This document shows positions 28,582 through 38,238 of a DNA stretch of 64,000 nucleotides, piece after piece. The stretch spans positions 620,001 to 684,000 of the forward strand of contig NZ_JAOBPP010000021.1 in assembly GCF_025574465.1 (NCBI RefSeq), given 5' to 3'. The notes beneath the pieces are model-generated. The model did not search any database and was not told the DNA's origin. It saw only the letters and a list, made by a program, of their open reading frames with translations. Made by a program: the position numbers and the translations under genes. Every line of letters starts with the position of its first letter. Within the stretch, counting starts at the first letter, position 1. Source of the DNA: Kordiimonas aestuarii. Lineage in GTDB: Bacteria; Pseudomonadota; Alphaproteobacteria; Sphingomonadales; Kordiimonadaceae.

Positions 28582-29164
28582 GAAAAAAGACCCGTTAACC
28601 GAGCGGGACCGCGAGATATGGCAAAAGGTGACGGAAAGTGTCACGCGGCTTGGAGGTCGGCCCGAGACGCCGCCCCTGCAGTCGCTGCCCAAAATCTATC
28701 TGAAAGAAGAAGCGCGGGGTCTGCGGATGGAATGGCATACCAAAGCCTCGCCACAGCCCGAAGCCCGGATCGAAAGGCGCATGCAGCGGCAAATTGCGAC
28801 CGGCCGGCAGGAGGTCGATCGCTCAGTCGATTTGCACGGCATGACACAGGACCGTGCTTTTGCCAAACTCCGTACCACCGTCGAGGGCGCTATCAGGCGT
28901 GGTGACAAGACGCTTCTGGTTGTCACCGGCAAAGGCGGCAAGCGTTTCAGCCAGCTTGATGCAATACCGGCTGCGTACCGTACAAGGGGTGATTTTGACC
29001 AGCACGGCGGCGTGCTGCGCCGCATGGTGCCTCTGTGGCTTGAAGGGCCTGAGCTGAAGCCTTTCATCCAGTCCTACGGGACGGCCGCGCCGGAACACGG
29101 CGGTGACGGCGCGCTTTATGTCATCCTCCGGCGGCGCTTGCCGGGCAGCCGGAAGAAGGGCTAG
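28574..29164 (+). CDS. Smr/MutS2-domain protein
   Basis: A 196-residue protein whose C-terminal half is an Smr domain: SVDLHGMTQDRAFAKL (the LDLHG element), LLVVTGKGGKRF (the TGKG element) and the distal HGGDGALYVILRRR. Smr domains nick or bind branched DNA or RNA. The N-terminal half is charged and unstructured. I choose the GTG at 28574 (VARKKDPL) with GAGGACAGGG just upstream, overlapping the end of mltA, because the longer frame back to 28427 is an mltA shadow. This mltA-smr pair is typical of the class. Confidence 0.88.
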   Translation: MARKKDPLTERDREIWQKVTESVTRLGGRPETPPLQSLPKIYLKEEARGLRMEWHTKASPQPEARIERRMQRQIATGRQEVDRSVDLHGMTQDRAFAKLRTTVEGAIRRGDKTLLVVTGKGGKRFSQLDAIPAAYRTRGDFDQHGGVLRRMVPLWLEGPELKPFIQSYGTAAPEHGGDGALYVILRRRLPGSRKKG

Positions 29165-29167
29165 GCC

Positions 29168-29533
29168 ATGACACCTTTTGGTGAAAAACTGCGCGAACTC
29201 AGACAAAGGCGCGGCATCACGCAGGCTCAGCTTGCGGCAGCACTGGATGTGACACCGGCCTATCTCTCGGCGCTTGAGCACGGCAAGCGCGGTGCACCGT
29301 CGTGGGCGTTTTTGCAAAAAATCATCCAGTATTTTGGCTTGATCTGGGACGATGCGGAACAGTTGCAGGACATCGCACACCTGTCCAAGCCCAAGGTCAC
29401 GATCGATACCGCTGGCATGGATCCGCGTGCCACGCGCGCTGTCAATCTGCTGGCGCGGCGCATTGGCCGCCTGAATGACCGCGAGCTGGACCAGTTGCTG
29501 GCCTTCCTGAGCGAACAACCCCGCGCTGGTTGA
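29168..29533 (+). CDS. XRE-family helix-turn-helix regulator
   Basis: A 121-residue protein with an N-terminal Cro/CI-type HTH (LRELRQRRGITQAQLAAALDVTPAYLSALEHGKRG, residues 7-43). A C-terminal helical segment follows (LLARRIGRLNDRELDQLLAFLSEQP). It starts 3 bases after the smr gene, so it closes the Tim44-mltA-smr transcript. Targets are unknown. Members linked to this locus are common in Alphaproteobacteria. Confidence 0.88.
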   Translation: MTPFGEKLRELRQRRGITQAQLAAALDVTPAYLSALEHGKRGAPSWAFLQKIIQYFGLIWDDAEQLQDIAHLSKPKVTIDTAGMDPRATRAVNLLARRIGRLNDRELDQLLAFLSEQPRAG

Positions 29534-29620
29534 TTACCTCTTCTGACCTTCCATTTTCGTCTGGAAATCGTTGCCTTTTTGTTCTAGCTTTGCCACTGAA
29601 GCGATGGGAATGGGGGCTTT

Positions 29621-30535
29621 ATGGTTGCATCGGTGCGGACAGTGGCGTTTGAGGGTATTGAAGCCTGTCCTGTTGAAGTACAGGTGCTGATCACAAGTGG
29701 GTTGCCGTCCTTTACTGTCGTGGGCCTGCCTGACAAGGCCGTTTCAGAAGCGCGGGAGCGGGTACGCGCCGCGCTTTCCGCCATTGGCCTTTCCCTGCCC
29801 GCCGAGCGTATCACCGTCAACTTGTCCCCCGCCGACCTGCCAAAGGAAGGGTCGCACTATGACCTGCCCATCGCACTGGCGACGCTTGTGGCGATGAACG
29901 TGCTGCCAAGCGATGCGCTTGAGGGTAGCGTGGTGATGGGGGAACTGGGGCTGGATGGTAGCATCCGCGCGGTGATTGGCGCGCTGCCCGCCGCGATCCA
30001 TGCCAGTGCAATGAACGCCAGTTTCATATGTCCCCACGCGGTGGGGCCAGAGGCCGCATGGGCGGGGGGGCTCGAGATACTGGCGCCCGAGAGCCTTTTG
30101 GCGCTGATCAATCATTTTCGCGGCAACCAGATATTACGTGCGCCTGAGCTGAAGCCCGAGGCGGACCTGAGCGATCTGCCTGATCTTGCTGATATCAAGG
30201 GGCAGGAAACCGCCAAACGTGCGCTGGAGGTGGCTGCCGCCGGCGGGCACAACATGCTGATGTGTGGGCCGCCGGGGTCGGGCAAGTCGATGCTGGCGAC
30301 GCGCCTGCCGTCGATCCTGCCGCCGCTCAGCCCTGAAGAGGCGCTGGAAACCAGCATGATTGCCTCGGTGGCCGGGCTTTTGAAAGGTGGCCGTATCAGC
30401 AGGGCGCGGCCTTTCCGCTCCCCGCACCATAGCGCCAGCCAGCCAGCACTTGTGGGAGGCGGGCAGAAGGCAAAGCCGGGCGAGGTATCGTTAGCGCATA
30501 ACGGCGTGCTGTTCCTTGACGAATTGGAACTTTAA
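29621..30535 (+). pseudogene. ComM/YifB Mg-chelatase-like AAA ATPase, truncated by island insertion
   Basis: The first 302 residues match ComM/YifB: the N-terminal Lon-like domain ([31 protein letters not shown]), then the Mg-chelatase AAA domain with Walker [16 protein letters not shown] and the conserved FRSPHHSAS and [16 protein letters not shown]. Family members are about 500 residues and continue LDELPEF; here homology stops after LDEL (base 30,526) and two foreign codons lead to a stop. ComM is a branch-migration helicase for natural transformation. The missing C-terminal half is not found elsewhere in the window. The gene is a well-known island target, for example for AbaR islands in Acinetobacter. 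Confidence 0.9.
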
Positions 30536-30733
30536 AGTTTTTGAACGCTCGTCCATTCTCCAGAAACATTAAATAATACAATTAATTAGTTTATTCCAGC
30601 AGCAGTAAAAAAATGGACGATGGTCCATTTTTTCTTTTCGGCTCGGCACATGCAACGCACTTTTTTGGGTGCACGTGTTGCTTTTTCAAAAAACATGTTC
30701 CTATTGGGTAGACCTTTTAATTTTGGAGGTCTT
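30527..30733. other. Left end of the genomic island (comM junction to first recombinase)
   Basis: comM homology ends at about 30,526 and the DNA becomes A+T-rich at once. Within these 207 bases lies a perfect hairpin (listed separately). This is where the recombinase binding sites and left terminus of the element should be. The exact junction needs an empty-site comparison. Confidence 0.7.
30608..30633. repeat. Perfect 11-bp inverted repeat near island left end
   Basis: AAAAAATGGAC and GTCCATTTTTT flank the 4-base loop GATG. It is about 80 bases inside the comM junction and 100 bases before the first recombinase start. It may bind the recombinase, or act as a weak terminator against readthrough from comM. 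A possible ATG start at 30,620 lies inside the hairpin, which argues against that start. Confidence 0.65.
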
Positions 30734-33031
30734 ATGAGCATCATCAATGGCAAGCGCCACGATCTACGTAATTACGAATACAAGAGCGTCCCGGCGGATG
30801 TACGCGCGGACTTTATTCATACGGTAGCAACCGTTACACCCTGGTTTTCGGATAACATGTCTTTAGCCCTCATTGGGCTAGAGTGTTTCTGTCAGTTATA
30901 TGATCGAAAACTGAATAGATCAGCAAAGCATTCCGCATCAAACAGGCAGATTGTAGAGCAATATTGCGTGTCGGTTTTTCAGGGAAAAATGTTTGACCGG
31001 AGCGAGTATGGTAACGTGCTTATGGCGCGATATTTTCTCCGATGTGCCAACGCCCTAAACTATGTGGATGCCAGTCCACTTCGCCTGTCACTGAAGTATC
31101 CCGATGAGTATCGTGAAGCGGTTGCGCGGGATTTACATGATTTGCCTTTCGATCTGGAGTTGCTGGAATATTGGAAGGGCTGGCCGTCGGTCTCTAAGTC
31201 TGGCTCCCGAAGGTATTTTCCCTTGCAAGAAGTATTGTCCACATGTGGAAAAGATTTCACAAAGAAGCTCTATGCAACGTTGGATGAATTCTTTCGAACC
31301 AGACAACGGGGCTTACATGGTACCTGGCAAGTTCTGATAGACGGCTATGCGGAATGGGGCGCCGAGGGGAAGCTTGAAGACTTGAAGTCCCCACAGCACG
31401 CGGCAGCTTTTTTACGTACCTTATTAGTCCGATTTCTCTCGGAATCCAAGAATGCGGAAAATCCAAAACAGTATGCATCTGCTGCAATTGAATGGCGATG
31501 TCAGTTTCGGACATTTATTCAGGATTACCTGATACCTGCCGGTTTGCTGGCACGCCCTGAAGGGGAATTTCCAATGCCGCGCGGAGAGCGTATTCGCGGC
31601 GCTGATACAAATGTTCGAGTGGGTACGTCTGGCGAAAAAATAAAAGCAAAGCTCATTACTGAGGTACCTCTGGAGGTTACAGATCGCAATGCCGTTGAAA
31701 TACTCTTTGACGGCATTGAGAAAGATGTTGGCTGGATAAGAAGTTGGGCTGAATTTGTGACCGGCACCGTGTGGGACAACGTCGTGCGCCGCAGACGCCT
31801 GGCCGAAACAGGCGTCGCCATTCCTCTGCCACGCCACATGTCATCCCATACTGTAGAGAGGTCAATGCCGAACACCTGGCGGCGTTCGTCATCCAATCCT
31901 CATGTTGCTAACGACATGGCCGCGACATTTGAAAAGCACGGATATCTAACAGGAAAAGATTTGGGTTTGCAGCAGCTGTATGAAAACAGAGGCTCGGCGG
32001 CAAGAGAGCTCGGTATGCCATCCACCAGAGTTATTCTGGCATATTGCGCTCTTCTGACGATTGAACATCCAGCCCTCACTCAGGCAGCACTTCTGTCGCT
32101 GAAACTGTACGATAAGAACGGCTATATGACTGGATATCAAGAACGAGAGGGACAGGCGTTTTTGATTAGCTATAAGCCCAGAGCGGGGTCGAGCAACGCA
32201 CAAAAATCAACCCAGTTAAACCAGCGCACATCTGCATTGGTACAACAAGCAATTCAAGTAACTCAGCCTTTGAGAGATTACTTGCGGAGGAAAGGAGACG
32301 ATAACTGGCGTTACCTTTTTCTGGGATCGGGAAACACCTTCGCCTAGCCTAAGCCGATAAAAAAAGACGAAATTTCCTACCGCCATGAGTTGCGCAGGGA
32401 ATTTTCTGCGGACATGAAAGAATTGGGGGCTCCGACCAGTGTAACCCATCGTCTGGCTCATGCCTTTACTTTGACACGCTTACGAGCCAGCGCAGCAACA
32501 CTTGAGTACCTACGCACGACCAGCATTTCTGCCATGGCAAGCGCCCTTGGCCACAAAGAATTCAAGACCGCACTGATCGACCACTATCTCCCGGAGCCTA
32601 TCCGACGTTTTTTTGAGGAACGATGGATTCGTATTTTTCAGTTGGGGATCGTTTGCGAAGTCATGAAAGACTCTGATTACTTAATGGAGGCTTCCGGTTT
32701 TCAAAGTGTTTCGGAGATGGATGCATTTCTCCGCAACCACGCCATCACTTTCCCTGATGAAGAAATCACAGTCGATGAAACTATCGGTCAGGTGGGTAAT
32801 GTGATTGTTGGGATCAATGAGGATGTACTCGGTATCTATTGTGCCTTGTCGCAAGTCTCCGAGGCGGATGCGGAAGCTGCAGGTAGAACTTTCCATTTCT
32901 GGCACCAATTCGCAGATAAATTGATTTCGCACATTGAAAGCGCCGAGTTTTTGAGGCCGGACATCCAGAAGATGTTGGCTTCAGTGCGCGATAAGAAGGG
33001 CCCATCTCTGATCCGAGGGTTCGTATCATGA
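30734..33031 (+). pseudogene. Large tyrosine recombinase interrupted by an in-frame TAG (first of the module)
   Basis: A frame of 765 codons from ATG 30,734 (GGAGG 4 bases upstream) to TGA 33,029-33,031, broken only by TAG at 32,345-32,347 (codon 538). Downstream of the TAG the same frame continues without shift into the tyrosine-recombinase active-site region: THRLAHAFTLTRLRAS (box II), ALGHKEF and the probable nucleophile Tyr in DHYLPEP. The Arg of box I is not evident, so it may be a divergent, accessory recombinase. The stop separates N- and C-terminal parts of the catalytic domain. A CAG-to-TAG mutation is the simplest cause. Its stop overlaps the next start (ATGA), as in an intact operon. 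Confidence 0.75.
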
Positions 33032-35076
33032 GTGAGGCTATCAAATTTCAGCGGGAGATCGAGCTTCTTGCCAATAGCACAGGCAAAAATGATCCATCAC
33101 CGATTTGGTTGATCAGCAGTTTTGCGGACAATGATTGGACAATTGATCTGGGTCAGCAAGGCGTGATGTCGATTAACTTCGGAAAGAGGTTGGAGGATGG
33201 CAGTAGCCTGCTTGAGCCTCAAAATTCCGATTTGCTCAATGTTTTTAAGCATTGGATAGTGGGTGCTGTTGAACGAAGTGAAACCAACTTTGGCGTACTC
33301 AGAGGACCGTCACGGTATAGGAAAATCTCTGCTACACTGGCGCTCATGGACTACTTTCTCCTTCGAGCCGAGCAATTTCAGTTGTCGGAGTTTGGTCTTT
33401 CGCTCGTAAGCATCAACGACATTCGCAATTTGTTGGAAGATCTTGTCCGAAGCTCGTGTTCCAGTCTCAGCGTTTACCGCTGGCCGATCGAACTAAAATC
33501 CTACCTTGATCGGTGCATCGTTGGTTTCGATGCGGACCGGATTTTAAACGAATATCCAATTTTGTTGAGTGGTTTGGTGCCTAAGGAAGATCGTTGGTGG
33601 GCCTCGTCCGAAGACGAAATTTTCGCCTACAGAGCGTACCTTTGGTCAATCGGCCTTTATTATCAGCGCGGGGATCCAAAGCGGCTCTTCTCCGTGAAGC
33701 GAAGGTGTTTGGGTGATCGGGTTTTCTCTGAGATATTCAAGGGTGGATTTAATCACCCTGCTCCGCCGGAACTGGAAATTTGGCGGGCCATGCCCAAGGT
33801 GGAACGGTTTGACGCGGTATCGGTCAAAGCTCAAGGGGCGCGGCCGTTGCCCAAACAAGAGCTCGGCCGCTATGCCGCTTCACTCCGGGCGTTGGTGCGT
33901 TTGAACGTAAGTCTGGAGGGAATTACAGAACAAGACATTGATGAAGCCACGAAGGTAGCTTCGAACAAGGCGGTTGAAACTGGTAGGTTCAAGACTGTTC
34001 CACATCGCGTGGTGACCTACGCGTTGAGATCTGGCATGGAGTTTTACTTACGCTACGGGTCTGACCTTCTAAATGCTTATGTCTTATGCTGTGAGATAAG
34101 AAAGAAGCAGCCCAACCTTTCCTATGATGACGCTGTAGCGATTGCCCTACAAGATGGGGCTTTTGATAGCTTGTCTGATTTTGCTATCGCAGGTTGGTTT
34201 TTAGACAATAGAACGTCACCTACAGCGCATCATACAACTGCTGAGCCGAAGCAAGTGACTGGTCTAATAAACCTGATTCAAGTGTTGTTTGGCGCAATTC
34301 ATATTACAGTCGCTGCCTTGTCGGCACGCAGAATATCCGAGTTTTTAAGCGTGCCGGTAGATCGCTGTCTCGATGCCACCGAGAGCTTTCTCGTGTTCTA
34401 CAACAGAAAATCTGGCGCTGGGCCCTATCGGGCAAAAAAAATCAGGCCGGTTCCGACAATCGTTTCCAGAATGATAGGACAGATAAAGCAGTTCCAGACA
34501 GAGCTTATAGAGATTGAATGTTTGCCAGCTTACGTGCCGTTTCTCTGTGTTCCCAAGGTCCTCGGTGTTGGCCTTGTTTCTGTAGCTACTGTTAAATCTC
34601 AAGTGCACATCAACCGCTTCTGTGATTTTTTCGACATGCCCGGCGATGGTACGGGAACGCGCTACTATATTCGCACCCACCAACTCAGGCGTTTTTTTGC
34701 GATGGCATTCTTCTGGTCTGGCACGCCGTCCGGAGAGGATACCTTGAGTTGGTTTCTTGCCCATACCGATCCCGAACATCTTTACCGATATATCACGGAG
34801 GAAACGACGGGCGAGGTTTTGAGAACAATCAAGGCGGGCACGATTAGTGCCATGGTTGGGCACGACGCTCCTTGGAAAGAAGACCTGGAAACATTGATGT
34901 TTCAGCGTTTCGGCGTGAAGAAGTTTACTCTTTTGACCGAGAATGAGCTGAATGACTATCTTGAGGCGCTGCTTGAAGAAGGTACGGTCGATCTCGAACC
35001 AGTCTTCTATGAGAGCGAAGGGGGGAAAAGATACCGGATGTGCGTCAAAATCTCTCCGTTGGACGCTGGCATATGA
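33028..35076 (+). CDS. Tyrosine recombinase, second of the module (TnpB/GInt-like)
   Basis: A 682-residue protein with a long N-terminal DNA-binding part and a C-terminal tyrosine-recombinase catalytic domain. Box I Arg is in LSARRISEFLSV (about residue 433), box II in RTHQLRRFFAMAFFW, the second His in WFLAHTDPEHLYRYI and the nucleophile Tyr in the same segment. All four catalytic positions are visible, so it is probably active. Its size resembles TnpB of Tn554-type transposons. It overlaps both neighbours by ATGA, so the module is translated as a unit. Confidence 0.82.
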   Translation: MSEAIKFQREIELLANSTGKNDPSPIWLISSFADNDWTIDLGQQGVMSINFGKRLEDGSSLLEPQNSDLLNVFKHWIVGAVERSETNFGVLRGPSRYRKISATLALMDYFLLRAEQFQLSEFGLSLVSINDIRNLLEDLVRSSCSSLSVYRWPIELKSYLDRCIVGFDADRILNEYPILLSGLVPKEDRWWASSEDEIFAYRAYLWSIGLYYQRGDPKRLFSVKRRCLGDRVFSEIFKGGFNHPAPPELEIWRAMPKVERFDAVSVKAQGARPLPKQELGRYAASLRALVRLNVSLEGITEQDIDEATKVASNKAVETGRFKTVPHRVVTYALRSGMEFYLRYGSDLLNAYVLCCEIRKKQPNLSYDDAVAIALQDGAFDSLSDFAIAGWFLDNRTSPTAHHTTAEPKQVTGLINLIQVLFGAIHITVAALSARRISEFLSVPVDRCLDATESFLVFYNRKSGAGPYRAKKIRPVPTIVSRMIGQIKQFQTELIEIECLPAYVPFLCVPKVLGVGLVSVATVKSQVHINRFCDFFDMPGDGTGTRYYIRTHQLRRFFAMAFFWSGTPSGEDTLSWFLAHTDPEHLYRYITEETTGEVLRTIKAGTISAMVGHDAPWKEDLETLMFQRFGVKKFTLLTENELNDYLEALLEEGTVDLEPVFYESEGGKRYRMCVKISPLDAGI

Positions 35077-35639
35077 CAAGGATTCAACAGCGAAAAGAGG
35101 CCGTTATTGCGCGCAAGGAGTGGCTGGAGACAATCAACCACTCGATTGATCAGTACATTGATGACACGGCAGTGCTTGATGCCCTTTCATCCCAGGTAAA
35201 GTTTGCGGCTTTTACCAACGAACACCACATGGCGATGTCCTTGAACGCGTTAAAACGGCAGGCAGATGCTGTGCTTGAGGGAGGGTTTCTCGCGCTGGAG
35301 CAATTGCGCAGGTCGGTGCATATCCGTTTGAACAAAAAACGCGATGTTCGATCCGGCATTTCTCGAGACACCGTTCGTGACCTGAAGCGGACCAACACGC
35401 GGCTCCGGGAAAGACTACAAAGCCTTCATGGTGAACTGATGGTCTCCACCAATTGCATACGGCGCATTTTACGTGAGTTCGAGGAAGTAGTGAGGCGTTG
35501 TGGCGACAGCAAGGAGCTGGCGCGTTATCAAAAATTACGACGGGAGCTACTTGCCCTTTTCATGCATGGCATTAGCACGGATGAGGCGCTTGCTCGATTT
35601 GACAACGTTGTAGACCTGAAAAATGTCCAGAAGCGCTAA
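35073..35639 (+). CDS. Small coiled-coil protein of the recombinase module (TnpC/GinD-like position)
   Basis: A 188-residue, highly charged, helical protein lacking a recognisable enzyme domain. Long amphipathic helices (residues 85-165, with RDTVRDLKRTNTRLRERLQSL as a coiled-coil core) dominate. It sits between two recombinase genes, overlapping the first by 4 and the last by 17 bases. In Tn554 a small gene, tnpC, helps orientation of transposition; GInt islands also carry one small gene with their recombinases. Equivalence is inferred from size and position only. Confidence 0.65.
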   Translation: MTRIQQRKEAVIARKEWLETINHSIDQYIDDTAVLDALSSQVKFAAFTNEHHMAMSLNALKRQADAVLEGGFLALEQLRRSVHIRLNKKRDVRSGISRDTVRDLKRTNTRLRERLQSLHGELMVSTNCIRRILREFEEVVRRCGDSKELARYQKLRRELLALFMHGISTDEALARFDNVVDLKNVQKR

Positions 35640-36846
35640 ATCGAATTTTGAACTCCCGTTCGCATTAAGGTCGGACGGAACTATTAGCACTATTCTTGCC
35701 GGCAAAGTTTCGCCAATTTATTGGCCCGATGGTCGGTGGTGTTTTGCTGCAAACGCATTTTTGGTCGATTTGATCGAGAATAACAAATCGACGATCGACG
35801 GAGGAGGTACCATCACCACCTACGCTTCTCAGGTGAACCATCTTGTCACGTATTGTTATTCGAGAGGCATGGACTTTTTGGACCTTACCGATAACGATTT
35901 CACTGATTTTGTCTTCTCACTCTCAAGAAACTCGCACCAGCCCGCCGTGCCCGAGAGAAACGCGACGACCGTTCTAAATATTGGTCGCCTAGCCCTGAGG
36001 TTTTTGGATTTTCTGGGTCGACACCTGTGTGACACGCCTCTCGTAGGAGCTCAGGGGAAAATAAATGCAGAAATTCGACAGGTAAAAGACCGCAGGAGAC
36101 ATGGGTGGAGCGCTGTATGGCACCATCGTAGCTTCCCCGCACCTGAACCGGTAAACAATAAGAAACCGATCGGAACCGATTCACTCGAAGCATTAAAGGC
36201 CGCCGCAATAGAATGCAGCGGCAGTCACTTTATACTCATGCGACGCTTGGTCATGATTTTGCTCCTTGAGGTTACGGGTTGCCGAAGAGCGGAGTTAAAC
36301 GGCATCAAGACCCACGACATTCGGCGAGCGTTGCGGCTCTCGCAGCCCATGCTTCGGGTGCCATCGCTGAAGAAGGGTGGTAATCGTATCGAGATGCGCG
36401 AAATTCCAGTGAACCGCTCAGATCTGGAGTTTGTGGACGAGTATATTGAGGTGAGCCGTCGTGTACTGAGACGCCAACTTGGGTTTAAAGGTGAGGATGC
36501 CGGCTTCCTCTTCTTGAACGCGCGAACAGGCCGCCAACTTACTACGGACACAATCACAGCAGAATTTAGAATGTTAGGGCGGCAAGCAGGCTTAAGGTGC
36601 GCGGTGTCTCCTCACCTGTTGAGGCATCGATTTATCACGAAAATATTCGTGGCGATAAGAGAGCGATACAGATTTGAAAGCGCTGATGAGTTTACAAGAG
36701 CGTTGCAAAACAATCTGGCACTTCAGCGGGAGCTCAGGCAGTGGACCGGGCATCGGTCTGCCCAGTCCCTCTACGTTTATATAGATGCGACCTATGCGGC
36801 GCCGGAAATTAAGCAATTTGTTGCCGACTACCTACGCCACCGTTGA
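35623..36846 (+). CDS. Tyrosine recombinase, last of the module
   Basis: A 407-residue integrase. The N-terminal SAM-like core-binding part (about 55-140) precedes a complete catalytic domain: box I Arg in VTGCRRAELNGI, box II HLLRHRFIT, and the final TGHRSAQSLYVYI with His and nucleophile Tyr. This is the most canonical recombinase of the set and similar in size to TnpA of Tn554. Its last 15 bases overlap the convergent small HTH gene. Confidence 0.87.
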   Translation: MSRSAKSNFELPFALRSDGTISTILAGKVSPIYWPDGRWCFAANAFLVDLIENNKSTIDGGGTITTYASQVNHLVTYCYSRGMDFLDLTDNDFTDFVFSLSRNSHQPAVPERNATTVLNIGRLALRFLDFLGRHLCDTPLVGAQGKINAEIRQVKDRRRHGWSAVWHHRSFPAPEPVNNKKPIGTDSLEALKAAAIECSGSHFILMRRLVMILLLEVTGCRRAELNGIKTHDIRRALRLSQPMLRVPSLKKGGNRIEMREIPVNRSDLEFVDEYIEVSRRVLRRQLGFKGEDAGFLFLNARTGRQLTTDTITAEFRMLGRQAGLRCAVSPHLLRHRFITKIFVAIRERYRFESADEFTRALQNNLALQRELRQWTGHRSAQSLYVYIDATYAAPEIKQFVADYLRHR

Positions 36847-37128
36847 TGGAGGCTTCTTTCCAAGCCTGTGCCATAGCTCTGGGTCCGGCTTTCTGATGAT
36901 CTCCAGAAGGTCATTTTGAGAAATTGATGCCGCCCATCTTCTGAACACGCGGCTTTCCCCGGGGCTCATGCCGTCAATTTTGGCCAGTGTTGGGCGCATT
37001 TTCCTGGCCACTGTGGATCTAGCGCACCCTGCAATGTCCGCAATCTGGACGGTGTTTTTCCTGTGGATACGAAAGAGAATAGCGAAAACGAGGCCCTTGG
37101 ACTCTGATTGCAGAAGTATTTTATTCAT
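36832..37128 (-). CDS. Small helix-turn-helix protein, convergent with the recombinases
   Basis: A 98-residue protein with a predicted HTH (TVQIADIAGCARSTVARKMRPTL, residues 26-48). The ATG at 37,128 has GGAGAA 5 bases upstream, which decides the start. It overlaps the 3' end of the last recombinase on the other strand by 15 bases. The recombinase transcript would run antisense through this gene before it meets the terminator at 37,236. It may be an excisionase or a repressor of the module; no family is recognised. Confidence 0.6.
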   Translation of the reverse strand: MNKILLQSESKGLVFAILFRIHRKNTVQIADIAGCARSTVARKMRPTLAKIDGMSPGESRVFRRWAASISQNDLLEIIRKPDPELWHRLGKKPPSTVA

Positions 37129-37235
37129 AACTTCTCCGTTCGCCGAACGTATTAAATTCGACGTTTTGATTGAAAAAGTGAGCAAGCTATGAGAAATTCC
37201 ACTTGGATTAGTAGCGAAACTAAACATAAAGGCTG

Positions 37236-37267
37236 CTCGGAAATCCCCATTTCCGAGTGGCTTTTTT
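37236..37267 (+). terminator. Rho-independent terminator of the recombinase operon
   Basis: A perfect 9-bp stem CTCGGAAAT / ATTTCCGAG with loop CCCC, followed by TGGCTTTTTT. The T-run is on the plus strand, so it ends transcripts from the recombinase operon, whose last gene stops 390 bases upstream. Confidence 0.85.
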
Positions 37268-37286
37268 GCTCATGTAAATTGGGCTG

Positions 37287-37745
37287 TTATGGTCTAGTGG
37301 TTTTGTACCAGAAGTGCGCTCTCCCTCTTTTGACGTAGTTAGCCAAGTGCCGGTCCTCCAGTTTGAGGAGTACCTTATGAACGTCTTGCGTCCTTTTTAT
37401 TGAATACCCCTGTGAGTTCAGCTTCTCTTTCAGGGTTGCAACCGGCAATGCCGCGTTTGGATGCTCCGGCAGTGCATCCAGGGCAGCTTGTTGCATCGGG
37501 CCCAATCTGCCGCGAGCTGGTGTGTCTGCATCAGAAGGCAGGCCCTCCGGCTCCCTGAGGGCTTCAAGCGTCTCCAGTTGGATCTGCTGGATCTTTTTTT
37601 TGTCCTCTGTTTTCGAAAGCTTGGACCGAAGGTCGCAGATCTGTTTTTCTATACGGCCTTGCTCCTCATCAAGCACCTCGAGCGAAGTCATCACGTCCTG
37701 TAGATGCTGGTTCAGCCTGTGTTCGAGTGCAGAACTACTGTCCAT
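37287..37745 (-). CDS. Coiled-coil / winged-helix hypothetical protein
   Basis: A 152-residue protein. Residues 5-70 form a coiled coil (LEVLDEEQGRIEKQICDLRSKL and on). Residues 85-150 look like a winged helix (LGPMQQAALDALPEHPNAALPVATLKEKL ... VHKVLLKLEDRHLANYVKRG). The ATG at 37,745 follows GGAGGG by 4 bases. It may be a DNA-binding partner of the island. It has no close operon partner: 158 bases separate it from the small HTH gene downstream. Confidence 0.65.
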   Translation of the reverse strand: MDSSSALEHRLNQHLQDVMTSLEVLDEEQGRIEKQICDLRSKLSKTEDKKKIQQIQLETLEALREPEGLPSDADTPARGRLGPMQQAALDALPEHPNAALPVATLKEKLNSQGYSIKRTQDVHKVLLKLEDRHLANYVKRGRAHFWYKTTRP

Positions 37746-38238
37746 GTATCCCTCCAAGTATTGTTCGACTCATCCAACCTGTAGATGAATTGGTGGGATA
37801 TTTCTATAGCTGCACCCACTTCAATGTCGCAGGAGCTTATATTTTAATATAAGTCGTTGAAATATATGAAAAGTATTTAATATCAATAGCTTGTGTGAAA
37901 TATACTATTTTTTCGCAGTATATTCTTGTGAATTTTATGGAAGTTTTGCGTATAGGTTTGCATTTCTGTGCTACTACCTATGAGAGATTACGTTGATTTG
38001 TCTTAACTTTCCCCGTTTACGCCAATCCAAGGCATTTCTGCTTCGCTGAATTTTGCTGTTGGGTGTTGTGTGAAAATAACCAAAAAAGCCAACTTTCTCG
38101 CAGCCCTGCTTGAGAGAGAAAGCCCAGTTTTACTAGGTAAGAACAAAACGTTGATCTTTCTTGGGTTGTATTGAACTCAACTCTATCGCAGTGTGAAAAC
38201 CACCAATCCCAGCGTGGCAATAATGTAAAGTTCCCTTG
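37746..38238. other. 493-base A+T-rich intergenic region before the helicase
   Basis: No convincing gene. It has strongly A+T-rich stretches (about 37,840-37,990) and must hold divergent promoters for the coiled-coil gene and the helicase. I could not fix promoter boxes. Confidence 0.5.

Noticed and set aside
30620..30733. Earlier start for the first recombinase at 30,620
   Set aside because: The ATG lies in the loop of a perfect hairpin and the next ATG at 30,734 has a strong GGAGG ribosome-binding site.
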